From the NCBI RefSeq assembly GCF_033807715.1, contig NC_084601.1, positions 1-64,000 on the forward strand: 64,000 bases of DNA. The letters run 5' to 3'. The stretch comes from Cololabis saira. Its lineage: Eukaryota > Chordata > Actinopteri > Beloniformes > Belonidae. Positions 45,481 through 57,245 of the stretch are shown here, one piece after another. Below the pieces are notes generated by a model that did no database searches, had not been told where the DNA came from, and worked only from the letters and a program-made list of their open reading frames with translations. Both the position numbers and the translations under genes were made by a program. Positions within the stretch are counted from its first letter, which is position 1. Each line of letters starts with the position of its first letter.

Positions 45481-46362
45481 TATATATACCTATGAATATG
45501 GGAACGACCATGACATTAAAACTTAACTTTAAAAATGTGTGAAAAAGTTCACTGATTGTCCCTAGATATTTTATGTGGATTAAGATTATACATAGTTTGA
45601 ATTTAATGTTATGCTTTATCAGTTAGTCCACAGCCTTGTCTGTATGCTAACTGTACTAACTGCTAGCATGCATTAACTCGCAATATAACAAATAAAGTCA
45701 TGTGGTTATGACCTTGTTTGTAGATTTTTAATCTTTAATAATGAACAAAAACGATGAGTGTAGCATCAAAAGGTGTTTAGTGGAACAGGTGATTTTGTTA
45801 GCTTCACGTTGCTGGCAGTCAGATTTAAGAAGAAAAAAAGTCTTATCCACATCCAGTAAAAACAATGCACTTAACTATGGTAGGCTATTACAAATTGTTA
45901 ATGTCATTTATAAATGAGTTAAATCCATGAGTTTGACAAAAAAAAGTAGCAGAATGAGTTGTAAAAACTGTTAAAATGCTGCATTTGGTTAGCTACATGT
46001 AGCCTAATGGTAATCTTCAATCACACAAATAACTCTTCTGGTCATGTAACAAAAGTAATTACCTGAAAAGGGTGCAACAAGAACTCAACCAGAAGCTGAA
46101 AGAGGCCCGAAAGCGTCACAGGGAACTAATAGAGGATACTTTCATGTCAATGCACTCAAAAAAGCTGTGTGGGCCTCCATGAAATCCATTACAAACTAAA
46201 ATAAAAACCACGAAGAACTGGTGCTGATAATGTTGATAATGATCTGGGCAAACCAAATGAACTGAATTACTTTTTTCTTAGGTTTGAAAACCATGACCCA
46301 GCTCAAAGATATAACAATGGGAATGGGAACTATTTTAACAGATGCTAGTTGTAGTATTGTAA

Positions 46363-46998
46363 TTGACCCAGCTTGGTGCCCCATCTTCCAGCACGGATTC
46401 CCATACTGTCCCTGCTCTCTGGAAGAAAGCCACAATAGTTCCTGTTGCTAAGAAACGATTTCCAGCCGATAACAATGACTTTAGACCTGTGGCCCTGACA
46501 TCAATTGTCATGAAAGGCTATGAGAAGTTCATGTTGTCTATCGTTAAAGCAGAGGTTCATTTGGCAATGGACCCGTACCAGTTTGCCTATAGACAGGGGA
46601 GAGGTACTGATGATGTCATCAACAGTATCACCCACTCCTCTCTCAAGCACCTTGAGTTCCCTAAAGCTTTTGCACCGATTTTATTTATTGATTTTAGGTC
46701 AGTTTTTAATACACTTCAACCCCATCTCCTCATCTCAAAGCTGAGGCAGATGAGTGTAAACCCTTTTTTAATTAAATGGTACTTTTCATTTTTAATCGAT
46801 AGAAGTCAGCAGGTAAGAATCAACAACACTTTCTCAGAGATCAAATCAATTAGCACCGGTGCCCTGCAGGGTTGTGTCAGTTCTCTTCTCCTTTTTACAC
46901 TTTACACAAACGATTCAATTCAATATAGATCATTATCAATGAATGCACTAACAGGTACCCTGGGAACCTTGTTTTTAAATTTTCTGACGATTTTCTAA
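46363..46998 (+). pseudogene. Rex1-like reverse transcriptase fragment
   Basis: A 211-codon open stretch of the RT palm and fingers. The usual Asp motif region reads FIDFRSVFNTL where FIDFSSAFNT is expected. The YADD-bearing segment is lost beyond LYTNDSIQYRS, so it is non-functional. Confidence 0.8.
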
Positions 46999-47355
46999 TC
47001 TCCTGCACAAAGACTTAAGCCTTTCAGCTTACTCTTATGAAATAGAGCATTTTGTGTAATGGTGTGACACTCATCATCAAACTAAAGAGATGGTCTTGGG
47101 TCCTAGATTGATATGGGATTACATTCCTGTTGTCCTACATGACTCACCCACTGAGCAGGTCAGCTCATACAAATATGTTGGAGTTCATCTACATAACTAT
47201 TTTAGTTGGGATGTCCACGTGTAAAGTTTGTGTGCCCTACTGCAGCAAAGCCGATTGAGGCTGTATGGTGTGGACAAAGTCATCATGTTTTTATGTTACC
47301 AGGAAGTAGGAGAGCTTGGTCCGATATGGGATGTCAGCCTGGTATGAGAATCTCA

Positions 47356-48112
47356 GACCCCGTCCACACGTAGCCGGATATCTGCGGATATCTGCTAAAC
47401 CGGAGATATTTTCCTACGTTTTGACCTGTCATCCACACGAAAACGCAAATAAACGAAGGTTTAAAAAAACTCCGGGCAAAGTGAAGATTTTTGAAAACTC
47501 CGTTTATGTAGATGCGTGTAGACACAGACAACCGGAGTTTTGCGTTTTCGAACGTGACATTATGCGCCAAAACAACAACAAATCTGCTCTGACGTGCGCC
47601 TTTTGTTTACTACACAACTACAGATGATCCAGCATCTGTTCTCCAAGCTATTTATTAAATAAATGGTCTCTGGTCTTGACCACCGCTTACTGCGTTACAC
47701 CGACACAGAGGCTACGCCGTAGGGTACGCGGCGACGCGCAGCCCTACGGTGTAGAGCCCGCGGAGCCGCCGCGGAGGAGCCGCGGAGCCCAGCCCGCGGA
47801 GCCGCCGCAGAGGAGCCGCGGAGCCGCCGCGGAGCCCAGCCCGCGGAGCCCAGCCCGCGGAGCCCGCGGAGCCCAGCCCGCGGAGCCCGCGGAGCCCGCG
47901 GAGCCCGCGGAGCCGCGGAGGTGCAGCTTCCCCGGGAGCCGCAGATGATCTACAGGTTAGAATGCTTATGAATGTGTTCGAAAACGCAGATCTTCGGTTA
48001 TGTGTGGAAGGGTTTTTTTTTTAAAACGATGTAATGTGGATGCAAATTTTTTTATAAACGGAGGGGGGAAATATTCGTTTTTAAAAATACCCGGCTACGT
48101 GTGGACGGGGTC
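47356..48112. mobile_element. MITE with GACCCCGTCCACACGT ends and TCA duplication
   Basis: GACCCCGTCCACACGTAGCC and the exact complement at the right end. TCA flanks both sides (47353-47355 and 48113-48115). It interrupts the Rex1 reading region. The interior holds a GC-rich repeat. Confidence 0.82.
47755..47935. repeat. GCGGAGCCC minisatellite
   Basis: Repeated GCGGAGCCC and GCGGAGCCGCC units, about 75-80 percent G+C, inside the TCA-flanked MITE. It would encode Ala-Glu-Pro repeats but no gene context supports translation. Confidence 0.85.
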
Positions 48113-49740
48113 TCACCGTCAGGTTCCAAACCAAACTGGCCCGTTTGGTGCATACAGCCATGAAGGTGATGGGGGAAAAGGAACCACCATTCCTTGCACT
48201 TAATCTATGAACAAACAGTTGTCAGGCAGGCCCAGAGGACGGTAGCTGAGCCTTCCTACATCCTTTACTGAATACGAGCTCCTGCCCTCTGGGAGACGAT
48301 ACAGGGTTCCCAAGTGCAAATTGAATCGCTTTAAGAACTAATTTTTACCAACCTCCATCAAACTCCTGAACAGTGCTCCATGAGGCCAAATAGCAATAAT
48401 TTTACTGATTTATTTATTTTTTATATTGTGTTTTATTATGGTGATTTTTAGCATGTTTCAATTAGTGTATGTGTGTGTTTTAATTGTTGCTGAAATGGTG
48501 TGCCTGGTGATGTAATGTTTTGCCACTGTAGCTGTCAAGGGCATTTGTGGCTCAGCTGTCGAGTCCAAGACAAATTTCCCCAAGTGGAACAATAAAGTAT
48601 ATTGAATTGAATTGAATTGAAAATAGTACAAGCTAATCAGATGGACACTGTGGCAGTAGGCAAACTTCAATAGTGGCAGTGGCCGCTACATGAAGAAGGA
48701 CCACAAAACACTTTACAAAAATGAAGGGTTGGGAAATTTACTTAAAAGAATACGTAATAAGATGCCTAACATTACGGTATTTTCATTAAATGTATTAATT
48801 ATGTACCTATAGTGAAATTTTACTTCTCTATGATCATTTTTGGGACATAAAAGTATCTTTTATAAAGTAACAATACGTCATTCATCAACATTTAATTAAA
48901 AAATGTAACAATTTAAAGGTATTATGACATCATTTTTAACATGCTTTTAACACTATTAAAAGTCTTGGCCAACATCCCTCAAATGTGTCTAAAAGAGTGT
49001 AACAAGAAAAACTTCACTCTAGTACTCCATTCCTGGCTTTTTATGACAGTGTTTTTTTGCGCCGTGAAAAACGCTTCCTTTTCCCCCTTTCCTGTCAATC
49101 ATTGCGCCGCTCCTCCTCCAAACCTCCTCCTCCACCCATACGCTCACAGCGGCGTCGGAGAGTTAAGCCGGGGGCGACAGGCGAAGCACGGAAAAGCAGC
49201 ACGGAGAAGCAGTCCACAGCAAACAATTGTGGTAAGACGCACTTAAGTGCTTATTTGAGTGCGCAGCTTTGACCAATGGCATGCGTCGCCAGCCTATTTA
49301 AGGGGAGGTGATGGCGAACCCGGAAACAAAGCGCGACTCTTCGCCCCCGCCCACTGCGGGTTCCGGTCGGTTCCTGTCTCGTTCCTCATCCACCTGTGGC
49401 TTTGGCCGGCTCGTGTCAGAAGCGGATCTTGTGGCAAGAATTCATGCAACTGCACGTCCGTCATTCAGCGTCCTTTCAGTCGGTCGCAGCTGCGCCTTCT
49501 GAGGATGATTGGCTCGCTGGGAGCGTCTGCAGCGCAGACGACTCGTGAAATGCAGCGAGCTGCTTTAGAATAAATTAAGAAGCCTTACATCGCCTGGTGT
49601 TGCTGGTTTTAGCCCCCACTGCCGTTCTTGCCAGCGTTCTACGGGAAAAATCCAGAGCCGTGGTCTGGCTGGACTGACGCGGCCGCTCATGTGAAGAGGC
49701 TGCAAGACCTTCGAGCATCCAAGACTTTTTGATACACTTA

Positions 49741-51563
49741 GGCCCAATCCCAATTCTCCTTCACTCGCCCTTCTTTTCTCCACTCGCACTTCTTTTCTTC
49801 CCTAAACCCTAAAAAAGAAGGGGGAGATTTTAGGGCACTTGAGATCTAGGGCACTTGGCCCAGGTGCCTGTCCCAATTCTCCCCCTACCCCTCGTTTTCA
49901 TCCCTAACCTGATCAGGAAGCAGAGAGCCAAAAGCTGTTTTAATTTCAGCTGTAGCGCTGTAAATATGGCACTTTATTAAGTTTTAATATTTTTTCAGGT
50001 ATAATGGTAACCTTAAGATCCCCAACCGGGGCTCAGTTTATCCAAATAACGCCTGTTAAGAAATTTGACCCGATGTTTTCGGAGATGAGAAGAGCCGCCG
50101 CCCCCGGGGAGCAGCCTCAGCTCACAGCCCGAGAAGAGACGTGTCCGCCGGCTCAAGCTGCTGCGTCAGCCCCGGGAGAAAACTCTCTCCCGGGACGCAG
50201 CTCTGTTGAGAATCACGCCGGCTGAAATAAATCATTTAGGAATATGTTGGTTTAATAGATGAAATCTAACAGTTGTAGCTACGCCTGTTAAGAAATTTGC
50301 TCCGAAATGTAGAGATTTCTGTCTGCCGGGTCCGGAGCTTGGGTCCGCGTTAATCGACGCAGGTCCTACAGCGTAGGTTGCGTAATCTCCGCCGTAGGAT
50401 CTGCGTTGGTGTAACGCGGAACCATAAATCCCTTTATTCTGGCGTGATCTTCCGCAACTTTGGCCCAATCCCAATTCTCCTTCACTCGCCCTTCTTTTCT
50501 CCACTCGCACTTCTTTTCTTCCCTAAGCCCTAAAAAAGAAGGGGGAGATTTTAGGGCACTTGAAATCTAGGGCACTTGGCCCAGGTGCCTGTCCCAATTC
50601 TCCCCCTACCCCTCGTTTTCATCCCTTCCCTGATCAGGAAGCTGAGAGCCAAAAGCTGTTTTAATTTCAGCTGTAGCCCTGTAATATGGCACTTTATTAA
50701 GTTTTAATATTTTTTCAGGTATAATGGTAACCTTAAGATCCCCAACCGGGGCTCAGTTTATCCAAATAACGCCTGTTAAGAAATTTGACCCGATGTTTTC
50801 GGAGATGAGAAGAGCCGCCGGCCCCGGGGAGCAGCCTCAGCTCACAGCCCGAGAAGAGACGTCTCCGCCGGGTCAGGCTGCTCCGTCAGCCCCGGGAGAG
50901 ACACTCTCTCCCGGGACGCAGCTCTGTTGAGAATCACGCCGGCTGAAATAAATCATTTAGGAATATGTTGGTTTAATAGATGAAATCTAACAGTTGTAGC
51001 TACGCCTGTTAAGAAATTTGCTCCGAAATTTAGAGATTTCTGTCTGCCGGGTCCGGAGCTTGGGTCCGCGTTAAATCGACGCAGAGCCTACGGCGTAGGT
51101 TGCGTAACCTCCGCCGTAGGATCTGCGTTGGTGTAACGCGGAACCATAAATCCCTTTATTCTGGCGTGATCTTCCGCAACTTTATCTGAAAGTGTGTAAA
51201 TTACCCAGATAACAGCTGGATTACTTTGTGGTTTCTGAAGACTATTATATCAGAAACATCCAAAACAAATCTGACGAGTCACAGGATTATTTCTCTCTAT
51301 TTCTCTGAGACCAGTCTGCCTGTTTGCCTTCGGTCGGCGAGTCAAATCGACGCAGAGCCTCTTTTTTTCATACCCCCTCGCTCGCCAAGTCAGCATCTGA
51401 AATCCCTCGATTTGAAGGGGCTATTCTCAGCCCCTAGCCCTCGTTATGCCCCCTCCCCCTAGGTGAAAAGAGGAATTGGGACACCACTACCTTCACGGGA
51501 ACGCGCAAAAGTTAGGGTTAGGGAAGAAAAGGAGGGCGAGGGGGAGTATTGGGACGCACCCTT
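49741..51563. mobile_element. CCCAATTCTCC-ended element with internal 721 bp tandem duplication
   Basis: It starts GGCCCAATCCCAATTCTCCT and ends GGGGGAGTATTGGGACGCAC then CC. Units 49741-50461 and 50462-51182 are near-identical copies. The last part (51330-51563) matches the left part of the 29058-30077 element in reverse. No transposase frame. Confidence 0.75.
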
Positions 51564-52470
51564 AGTTTTTAGCGTGTGTGCGTGTGTGTGCGCGTGTGTG
51601 CGCGTGTGTGCGCGTGTGTGCGTGTGTGTGCGTGTGTGTGTGTGTGTGTGTTTGGAGCGTGGTGTGAGGGATATTCTTCTTTTGGGTTAATTTGTGTTCT
51701 TTTTGTTGCCCCTGCTTTAAACCTATTGGCAGGAGGTCCATTTGTATAACTGCAGATAACCAATAAGGTTTTTGGGCCGGGTTTATTGTGTTCTTTTTCT
51801 TTCCATATCTGTTATTTGTTTTGGGGCTCGAGAGCTTTTTGAGTTCGTGCGTGGTTGGTAACCACATTGGTTAATTTCTTTATTTTTCTTTCTATTACTT
51901 TTGTGCTGTTTTGTATGTTTGTTCATCTCCTAATACCCTTTTTTTGGTTTCTTTGCTTTCCAGGTGCTGAGCGTCCACGGCAGGGTGGCAAGCCAATCCT
52001 TGGGTGATGGTGCTTTATTTTCCGTGTGTGTGAATTTCACGTATGCTTAGTTTTCCTTAGTTTGCTGTGCCTCTGGATTTTTATTATCCTACGTTTGCAG
52101 TTCTTGGTTTATTTAACTTACTTTTGGTTTATAGTTAGTGTGACACGTGTGTCTGCATGGTGTGAATCTCTGGACCATTGATCCATTCCTTTGGTAACCC
52201 CCCCTGCTGGTGGGCCTCAGCCCTATCATTAGCGAGGATCCCCTCATCCCTCCCCCAAAATACGGGGATGTGATTGTGTCATATATTGTATTGTTTTAAA
52301 AGGAATCCTGGTTTTTATAGAAATTAAATAAAATAAGAATTTGTATTTTCACAACCGTTTCTCTGGTGTATTAGTCATCCGTTTGAAATCTTTCGTGCGC
52401 CCTTAAAGTCTATACGGCCACACAATCATAAAAATAAAGGCATGCAAGCAGCAGTGTCCCCTTATCTTAA
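51564..52470. other. Unassigned interior of the TTAA composite, with (GT)n
   Basis: A (GT)n-rich run (51570-51650) is followed by T-rich sequence without a recognised frame. AATTAAATAAAATAAG near 52325 resembles a retroelement or gene 3' end, but I cannot assign it. Confidence 0.4.
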
Positions 52471-52892
52471 AGGAGCTGTATGTAAGAGCAATAATAAAAC
52501 GAATCATAAAATGACCCTGATATGTAAACATACATTTAAAAATCATGTTCATTTCAAATACTTATGTCACTGACAACAGCACTCAAGCCAGGATATTCCA
52601 GCTTAAAAAGAGGAGTTGCAGCCCTCAACTGATGTTTATGTTGTCATTTTTTGTTTTGGCCTGAAGCTCCACCCTCCACCATCTCCCAATCACGAAGTCA
52701 GTATTGTTTCGGCATCCGGGTTGCCAGCTCGGCTCTAATTATCGCAGCCATGGCAGCCTACGTTCCTGCTGCATTCTGCAGCCTACCTGGCAACCTCTGG
52801 TCGGGGGGAGGAGGGGGAGGGTACACGCCGCTCAACAATATTTTGAAAGTGACTGCAGTACCAGTTTTGGCCATTTCTTACAGACGGCTCCT
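52471..52892. mobile_element. Second TTAA-flanked MITE (AGGAGC ends)
   Basis: AGGAGCTGTATGTAAGAGC at the left and the complement of AGGAGCCGTCTGTAAGAA at the right, with TTAA at 52467-52470 and 52893-52896. No frame. Confidence 0.8.
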
Positions 52893-52911
52893 TTAAGTCC
52901 AGTCAGTGGCA

Positions 52912-53145
52912 CCATAAAGGCTGATTTATGGTTCCGCGTTACACCGACGCAGGTCTTTTTAGCAGTTGTCCTCCCGGTGATGAGAACAAAAGAGGCTCTA
53001 AACAGCTCTGTGTTAAGCCTGATTTATGGTTCCGCGTTAAATCGACGCAGAGCCTACGCCGAAGGGTTCAGTGTACGGTGCGCGTAACCCTACGCCGTAG
53101 GCTCTGCGTCGGTGTAACGCGGAACCATAAATCAGCCTTTATGGT
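52912..53145. mobile_element. Hairpin MITE with GGTTCCGCGTTA arms
   Basis: Left arm AAAGGCTGATTTATGGTTCC, right arm GGAACCATAAATCAGCCTTT. A second left arm at 53014 shows a nested or rearranged copy. Arms of the same family occur at 29490-29700, 50340-50430 and 51060-51150. Confidence 0.8.
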
Positions 53146-53524
53146 GCGCTGGAGAGGAGAGGAGGCAGGGAGCTGGGTGGAGGGGGCGGTGATTTAGCAG
53201 GTTTATACGTAACGACCCGCCACCAAACCACATGCGCCGTTTTTGCATAGTTATGCGGAAAATCCCAGAAATCACACAATACACTGAATGTTAAAAGTTC
53301 GTTGTTTTTTGGGTGTAATGGATGTCAAGACACCCAACAAAACCCAAAAAATCAAGGAAAATGTGTTTTTCATGTCACAATACCTTTAAAATCAATTATA
53401 GCAGAATTAGTCATTTCAACTTAAAATCATATAGAGTCATAAACAATGAGGTTTCCCAGTGCAAAAGATGCACTTTTTAATGTTTTTTTTTCATTAATTA
53501 ATGAATATCTCACATTTTTAATAT

Positions 53525-54803
53525 TTCTATCGAGAGCAATGTCATTCCTGATGTGTGGAAAACTGTCCATGTCCTCCTTCTCCTGAAAGGAGGTGACTGC
53601 ACTTTGTTGAATAATAAAAGACCCATCTCCAAGCTCTCGATTTTAGCAAAAGTTCTTGAAAGGCTGGTGAATGACCAGGTCAAGGACTACCTGAGCTTGA
53701 ACAATATTTGATCTCCTTTTCAGTCAGGTTTTAGGAAGCAGTATAGTAAAGCAACTGCTGCCATTAAGGTGACAAATGATCTTGTGGAATCCATGGATGC
53801 CAAGAAATACTACACTTCCCTTTTTATTGATCTTTTAAAGGCATTTGATACAGTTGATCAGAGTATTTTATGTCAGCGATTGTCCACCATTGGAATGTCA
53901 GACCATGTTGTTGGGGAGTTCTCTAACTACCTTTCCGGCCGCAAGCAGTGTGTGCAGTCCGATGGTCTTAACTCTGGGTTCCTAAACACTATAAATGGTG
54001 TGGAGCAAGGCTCCGTCTTAGGACCCATTCTTTTCATTATTTATTTGAATGGGGTAGGCCAAAACATAAATGCATCTGTACATCTTTATGCTGATGATAC
54101 TGTTGCCTATTGTTGCGCATCTTCCTTCACCCAGGTGTTCAAAGATCTGCAGTCTGCTTTTGACACCATTCAGGCACAATTGTGTTATCTCAGGCTAGTT
54201 TTAAACGCAAGTAAAACTAAGCCTATGTTCTTTTCAAATAAATAGAAGGTGCCGGCTGTTTTACCCTGTATTATGTCTGCACAGGGTACCCATATTAAGT
54301 CTGTGGCCACTTATAAATACGTTTGAATAACATTGGAGGATTTTCTTTTAGATGCCATATTGACCAATTACTGAAGAAACTTAAATTAAAGCTGGGGTTT
54401 TAGAAATAGAGCCTGTTTTTCTTTTAAAGCAATAAAACGTATTGTTGCAGCCAATTTCTTCACATTTGCCATCCCCTCAGTCCATACTAAGCTCCTATGC
54501 TGCACCTGGAACCTGGAACAGGCTCCAACAGAAGCTGAAGCTGTCCAGTTTTATTTCGCATAAGGGACTTCAAATGACTTGAAAGGCTGGCAAGACAGTC
54601 AGCGGGGGTTTGCACATGTACGCCATTTAACTAGTTCATTTTTTTTAACTTCATTTTATTTTTTATTTTATTTTATAATTATTAATTATATGTTCCGGTT
54701 TAGTTTTGACTCTTTTACGTTCAGTTAGTCTATAACTTTGTGTTTCTCTGCTGGTCTCTCTTGTAAATGAGACCCTGGGCCTCGATGAGATTTTACCTAA
54801 TAA
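53525..54803 (+). pseudogene. LINE reverse transcriptase fragment (Jockey/CR1-L2 group) with 3' end
   Basis: Blocks LSILAKVLERLV, FQSGFRKQYSKATAAI, SLFIDLLKAFDTVDQSIL, VEQGSVLGPILFIIYLNGV and HLYADDTVAY. The YADD catalytic motif is intact, but a stop before FQSGF and shifts after 54245 break the frame. The 3' region has GTCTCTCTTGTAAATGAGAC then CCTGGGCCTCGATGAG and TTTTACCT, a typical fish LINE 3' tail. Confidence 0.8.
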
Positions 54804-54859
54804 TTTAACGGGACGGGAACCTTTTGCGGCGTTGCACAGGTGGGTTTTCATGACGTAAC

Positions 54860-55160
54860 ATAATCGGACACGCTGTAAAATGGGATATAAAGCGCAACAG
54901 TGGAAAGGAAAGCTAAGGTGTGTAAGATGTGGAGGGCCACATGAGTATGGGAAATGTGACAAAGATACCAAGGTGCAAAGTTGTAACTGTGGAGGAGAAC
55001 ACAGTGCTGCCTATGGAGGATGAGAGGCCAGAGAGGTAAAATAATTGAAAAAGTCTCATGTGCAGAAGCACTTAAGAAAGTTAGGGGGACAGGAACAAAT
55101 GATGGAAACTTTAGTGGAATGACACAAAGACATGTAGCGAGGGACAGTAAAACAACAGAT
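54860..55160 (+). pseudogene. I-like LINE ORF1 fragment with CCHC knuckles
   Basis: A plus-strand frame reads KLRCVRCGGPHEYGKCDKDT then VQSCNCGGEHSAAYGGCEAR (approximate), gag-like zinc knuckles (CX2CX4HX4C) of LINE ORF1 proteins. It is the 5' piece of the LINE that resumes at 61604. Confidence 0.6.
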
Positions 55161-55164
55161 AATC

Positions 55165-56390
55165 AGGCCAGTGTAACTCAACTATTTCTTTAAATTTAAT
55201 AAGTCCTGAATTAATAAATAATCTGTTGGTGTGTTCTCTGTAATTTGCTTTATGAATGATCCTCACCGCTCTTTTCTGCTGGATAAACAATGGATGTACA
55301 TTGCTAGTATATGTGTTGCCCCAGACTTCCACACAGTAATTGAAATAAGGTAAAATCAGTGAACAATATAAAATTCGCAATGCCTTATAACCTAATACAT
55401 ATTTAGCTTTGTTCAGAACAAAAATACTCTTATAAATCTTTTTTTTAACATATGATATATGAGCTTTCCATGTCAATTTGTCATCCAGTACAACACCCAA
55501 AAATCTAAGTTCACTTACTCTTTCGATATTTACTCCGTCTATAGACAGTGACACATTTTCAATTTTTCGATTACTAAAAATCATTAATTTTGTTTTTTGT
55601 AAGTTTAATGATAACCTGTTTTCATCAAACCATTCTTTAAGTTTAATAATTTCTTGTGCAATGGTCTCTGCTAACACCTTTAAATCATAACCAGAAGTAA
55701 AAAAATTTGTGTCATCTGCAAACAAAACAGACTGTAATATTTTAGACACTTCACATATGTCATTAATATACAAAATAAAAAGTTTAGGCCCCAAGACCGA
55801 GCCTTGTGGGACTCCACATTCAATCTTCATACATTCAGAAGTATTACCAGCGAACTGTACATATTGTTGTCTGTTTTCTAAGTAGCTTCTTAACCAATCC
55901 AGAACTATTCTTCTCACTCCATACATATGCAACTTAGAAAAATTAAAATTGTGTGATCTATTGTATCAAATGCCTTTTTTAAGTCGATGAATACACCTAT
56001 TGTATGTTTCTTACTATCAATCGCCGTTGTTATTTCTTCCATGATATTCATTAAAGCTGCAGCTGTCGACCGATTTGTCCGAAATCCATATTTCATTCAG
56101 CAAGGCATTCTTTTCTATAAAACTATCCAATTTTTTACCAAACAGCTTTTCAATCACTTTAGAAAATTGTGAGAGCAAGGATACTGGTCTATAATTTGTA
56201 AACCTGTACTTTTCTCCTGATTTAAAAAGTGGAATAACTTTTGCTACCTTCATTCGATCTGGAAAAATACCTGTATAAAAAGAAAGATTACAAACATAAC
56301 ATAGGGGTTTAGTTATACAATCAATAGTCTTTTTCACTATTATCATATCTATCCCATCACTATCAGTAGATGTCCTATTTCTAGATCGGG
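55165..56390 (-). pseudogene. LINE reverse transcriptase of the reverse element (3' part)
   Basis: Blocks in three frames: KVIPLFKSGEKYRFTNYRPV, FGFRTNRSTAAALM-like (KYGFRTNRSTAAALMNIMEE), VFIDLKKAFDTIDHTIL, VPQGSVLGPKLFILYINDIC and the altered catalytic motif FADDTNFF. Shifts lie at about 56092 and 55935. Sequence similarity stops at GLIKFKEIVELH. Confidence 0.82.
56229..56380. repeat. 152 bp direct repeat, left copy
   Basis: Identical to 58527-58678 by eye. It is reverse-transcriptase sequence of the host LINE and continues the LINE on its left side. Confidence 0.9.
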
Positions 56391-57204
56391 CCTCCCCTGA
56401 CCGGGGGGTGCACGGGCGGGCGCAGCGGCGGGGTGGCGCCATTCCCAGGTATCTATGTCTTATGTTGTCAGTATGAATGGGAGGATGTTGGACCGTTTCC
56501 CCCTCCGTCTGGGGGCTCCGGCGGCTCCGGGGGCGCCCGTGGAGGTACGGTGGGGCCCTGGCCCGGCTCGGGGGCCGGCCCCCGTCTACTGGATGGCCGG
56601 TGGGGGGACGCGGGTGTCTTATCAGGGCCGGCTTTGCTGGTCCTGCCTCCTGGCTTCGGCCTCCGCTCCCCCTCTTGCCCCCCCTACACGATTCATACGC
56701 ACATAGGCGAAAGGCGGGGGGTCCGGGTCGTGGGGGGCACTGTCCCGCGTGGCCCGGCACTCCCCGCCTCACGGTTTTAACAGCAAATTAGACACTGCAC
56801 ATTCAACACTTTATAAATACACCTGACAAGGACACGTAGTTCGGGAGGGGGGGGGTCGGTGTCAATCGATACTTGGCCCTCCCTCCTCCCTGTTTTTATG
56901 GCATTAATCACATGCACTCAACACAAGGGGCGGGAGGGGGTCCCACATCACCCGCGTTCCCTCACCGGCCTGGGCCTCGGACAGGTGGGTCGGGTTACCC
57001 GGGCCTGGCGGGGCCCGCCGTGCAGCCTGGGGTGCCTTCTGGCGGTGCTGGACCCCCCCGGGGAGGGGGAAACAGTGCGTGATTGTATGTCTGTGTCGGT
57101 GAGAATGCGGTATGGAAGGGTCCTGCCATGGAGGATTTGAGCCTCCATTGGCAGGACATCAAAAACTTAATAATTTATCAATATTATATTATACAAAGAT
57201 GGTT

Positions 57205-57245
<41 letters not shown>

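Larger units (their letters stand above)
46075..48620 (+). mobile_element. Rex1-like LINE, 5'-truncated and split
   Basis: RT blocks in shifting frames: RPVALTSIVMKGYEKFM, DPYQFAYRQGRGTDDVINSI, GALQGCVSSLLLFTLYTND. The C-terminal part continues near 47290-47350 and again from 48113 (VRFQTKLARLVHTA). The 3' end has GACAAATTTCCCCAAGTGGA then AATAAAGTAT and (TTGAA)n, as in Rex1/Babar-type elements. A MITE sits at 47356-48112. Confidence 0.8.
48917..53385. mobile_element. TTAA-flanked composite element (Kolobok/piggyBac-like insertion type)
   Basis: AGGTATTATGACATCATTTT at the left and the complement of AGGTATTGTGACATGAAAAA at the right, each directly flanked by TTAA (48913-48916 and 53386-53389). 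No transposase frame is recognised. Most of the interior is other nested elements (49741-51563, 52471-52892, 52912-53145). Confidence 0.65.

Noticed and set aside
47676..47948. Ala-Glu-Pro repeat frame
   Set aside because: Direct translation of a GC-rich minisatellite in a MITE.
49797..49815. Telomere-like CCCTAAACCCTAAA
   Set aside because: Only two imperfect units, inside a MITE consensus.
51562..51867. Thr-His repeat frame near the (GT)n run
   Set aside because: Microsatellite translation, no gene context.
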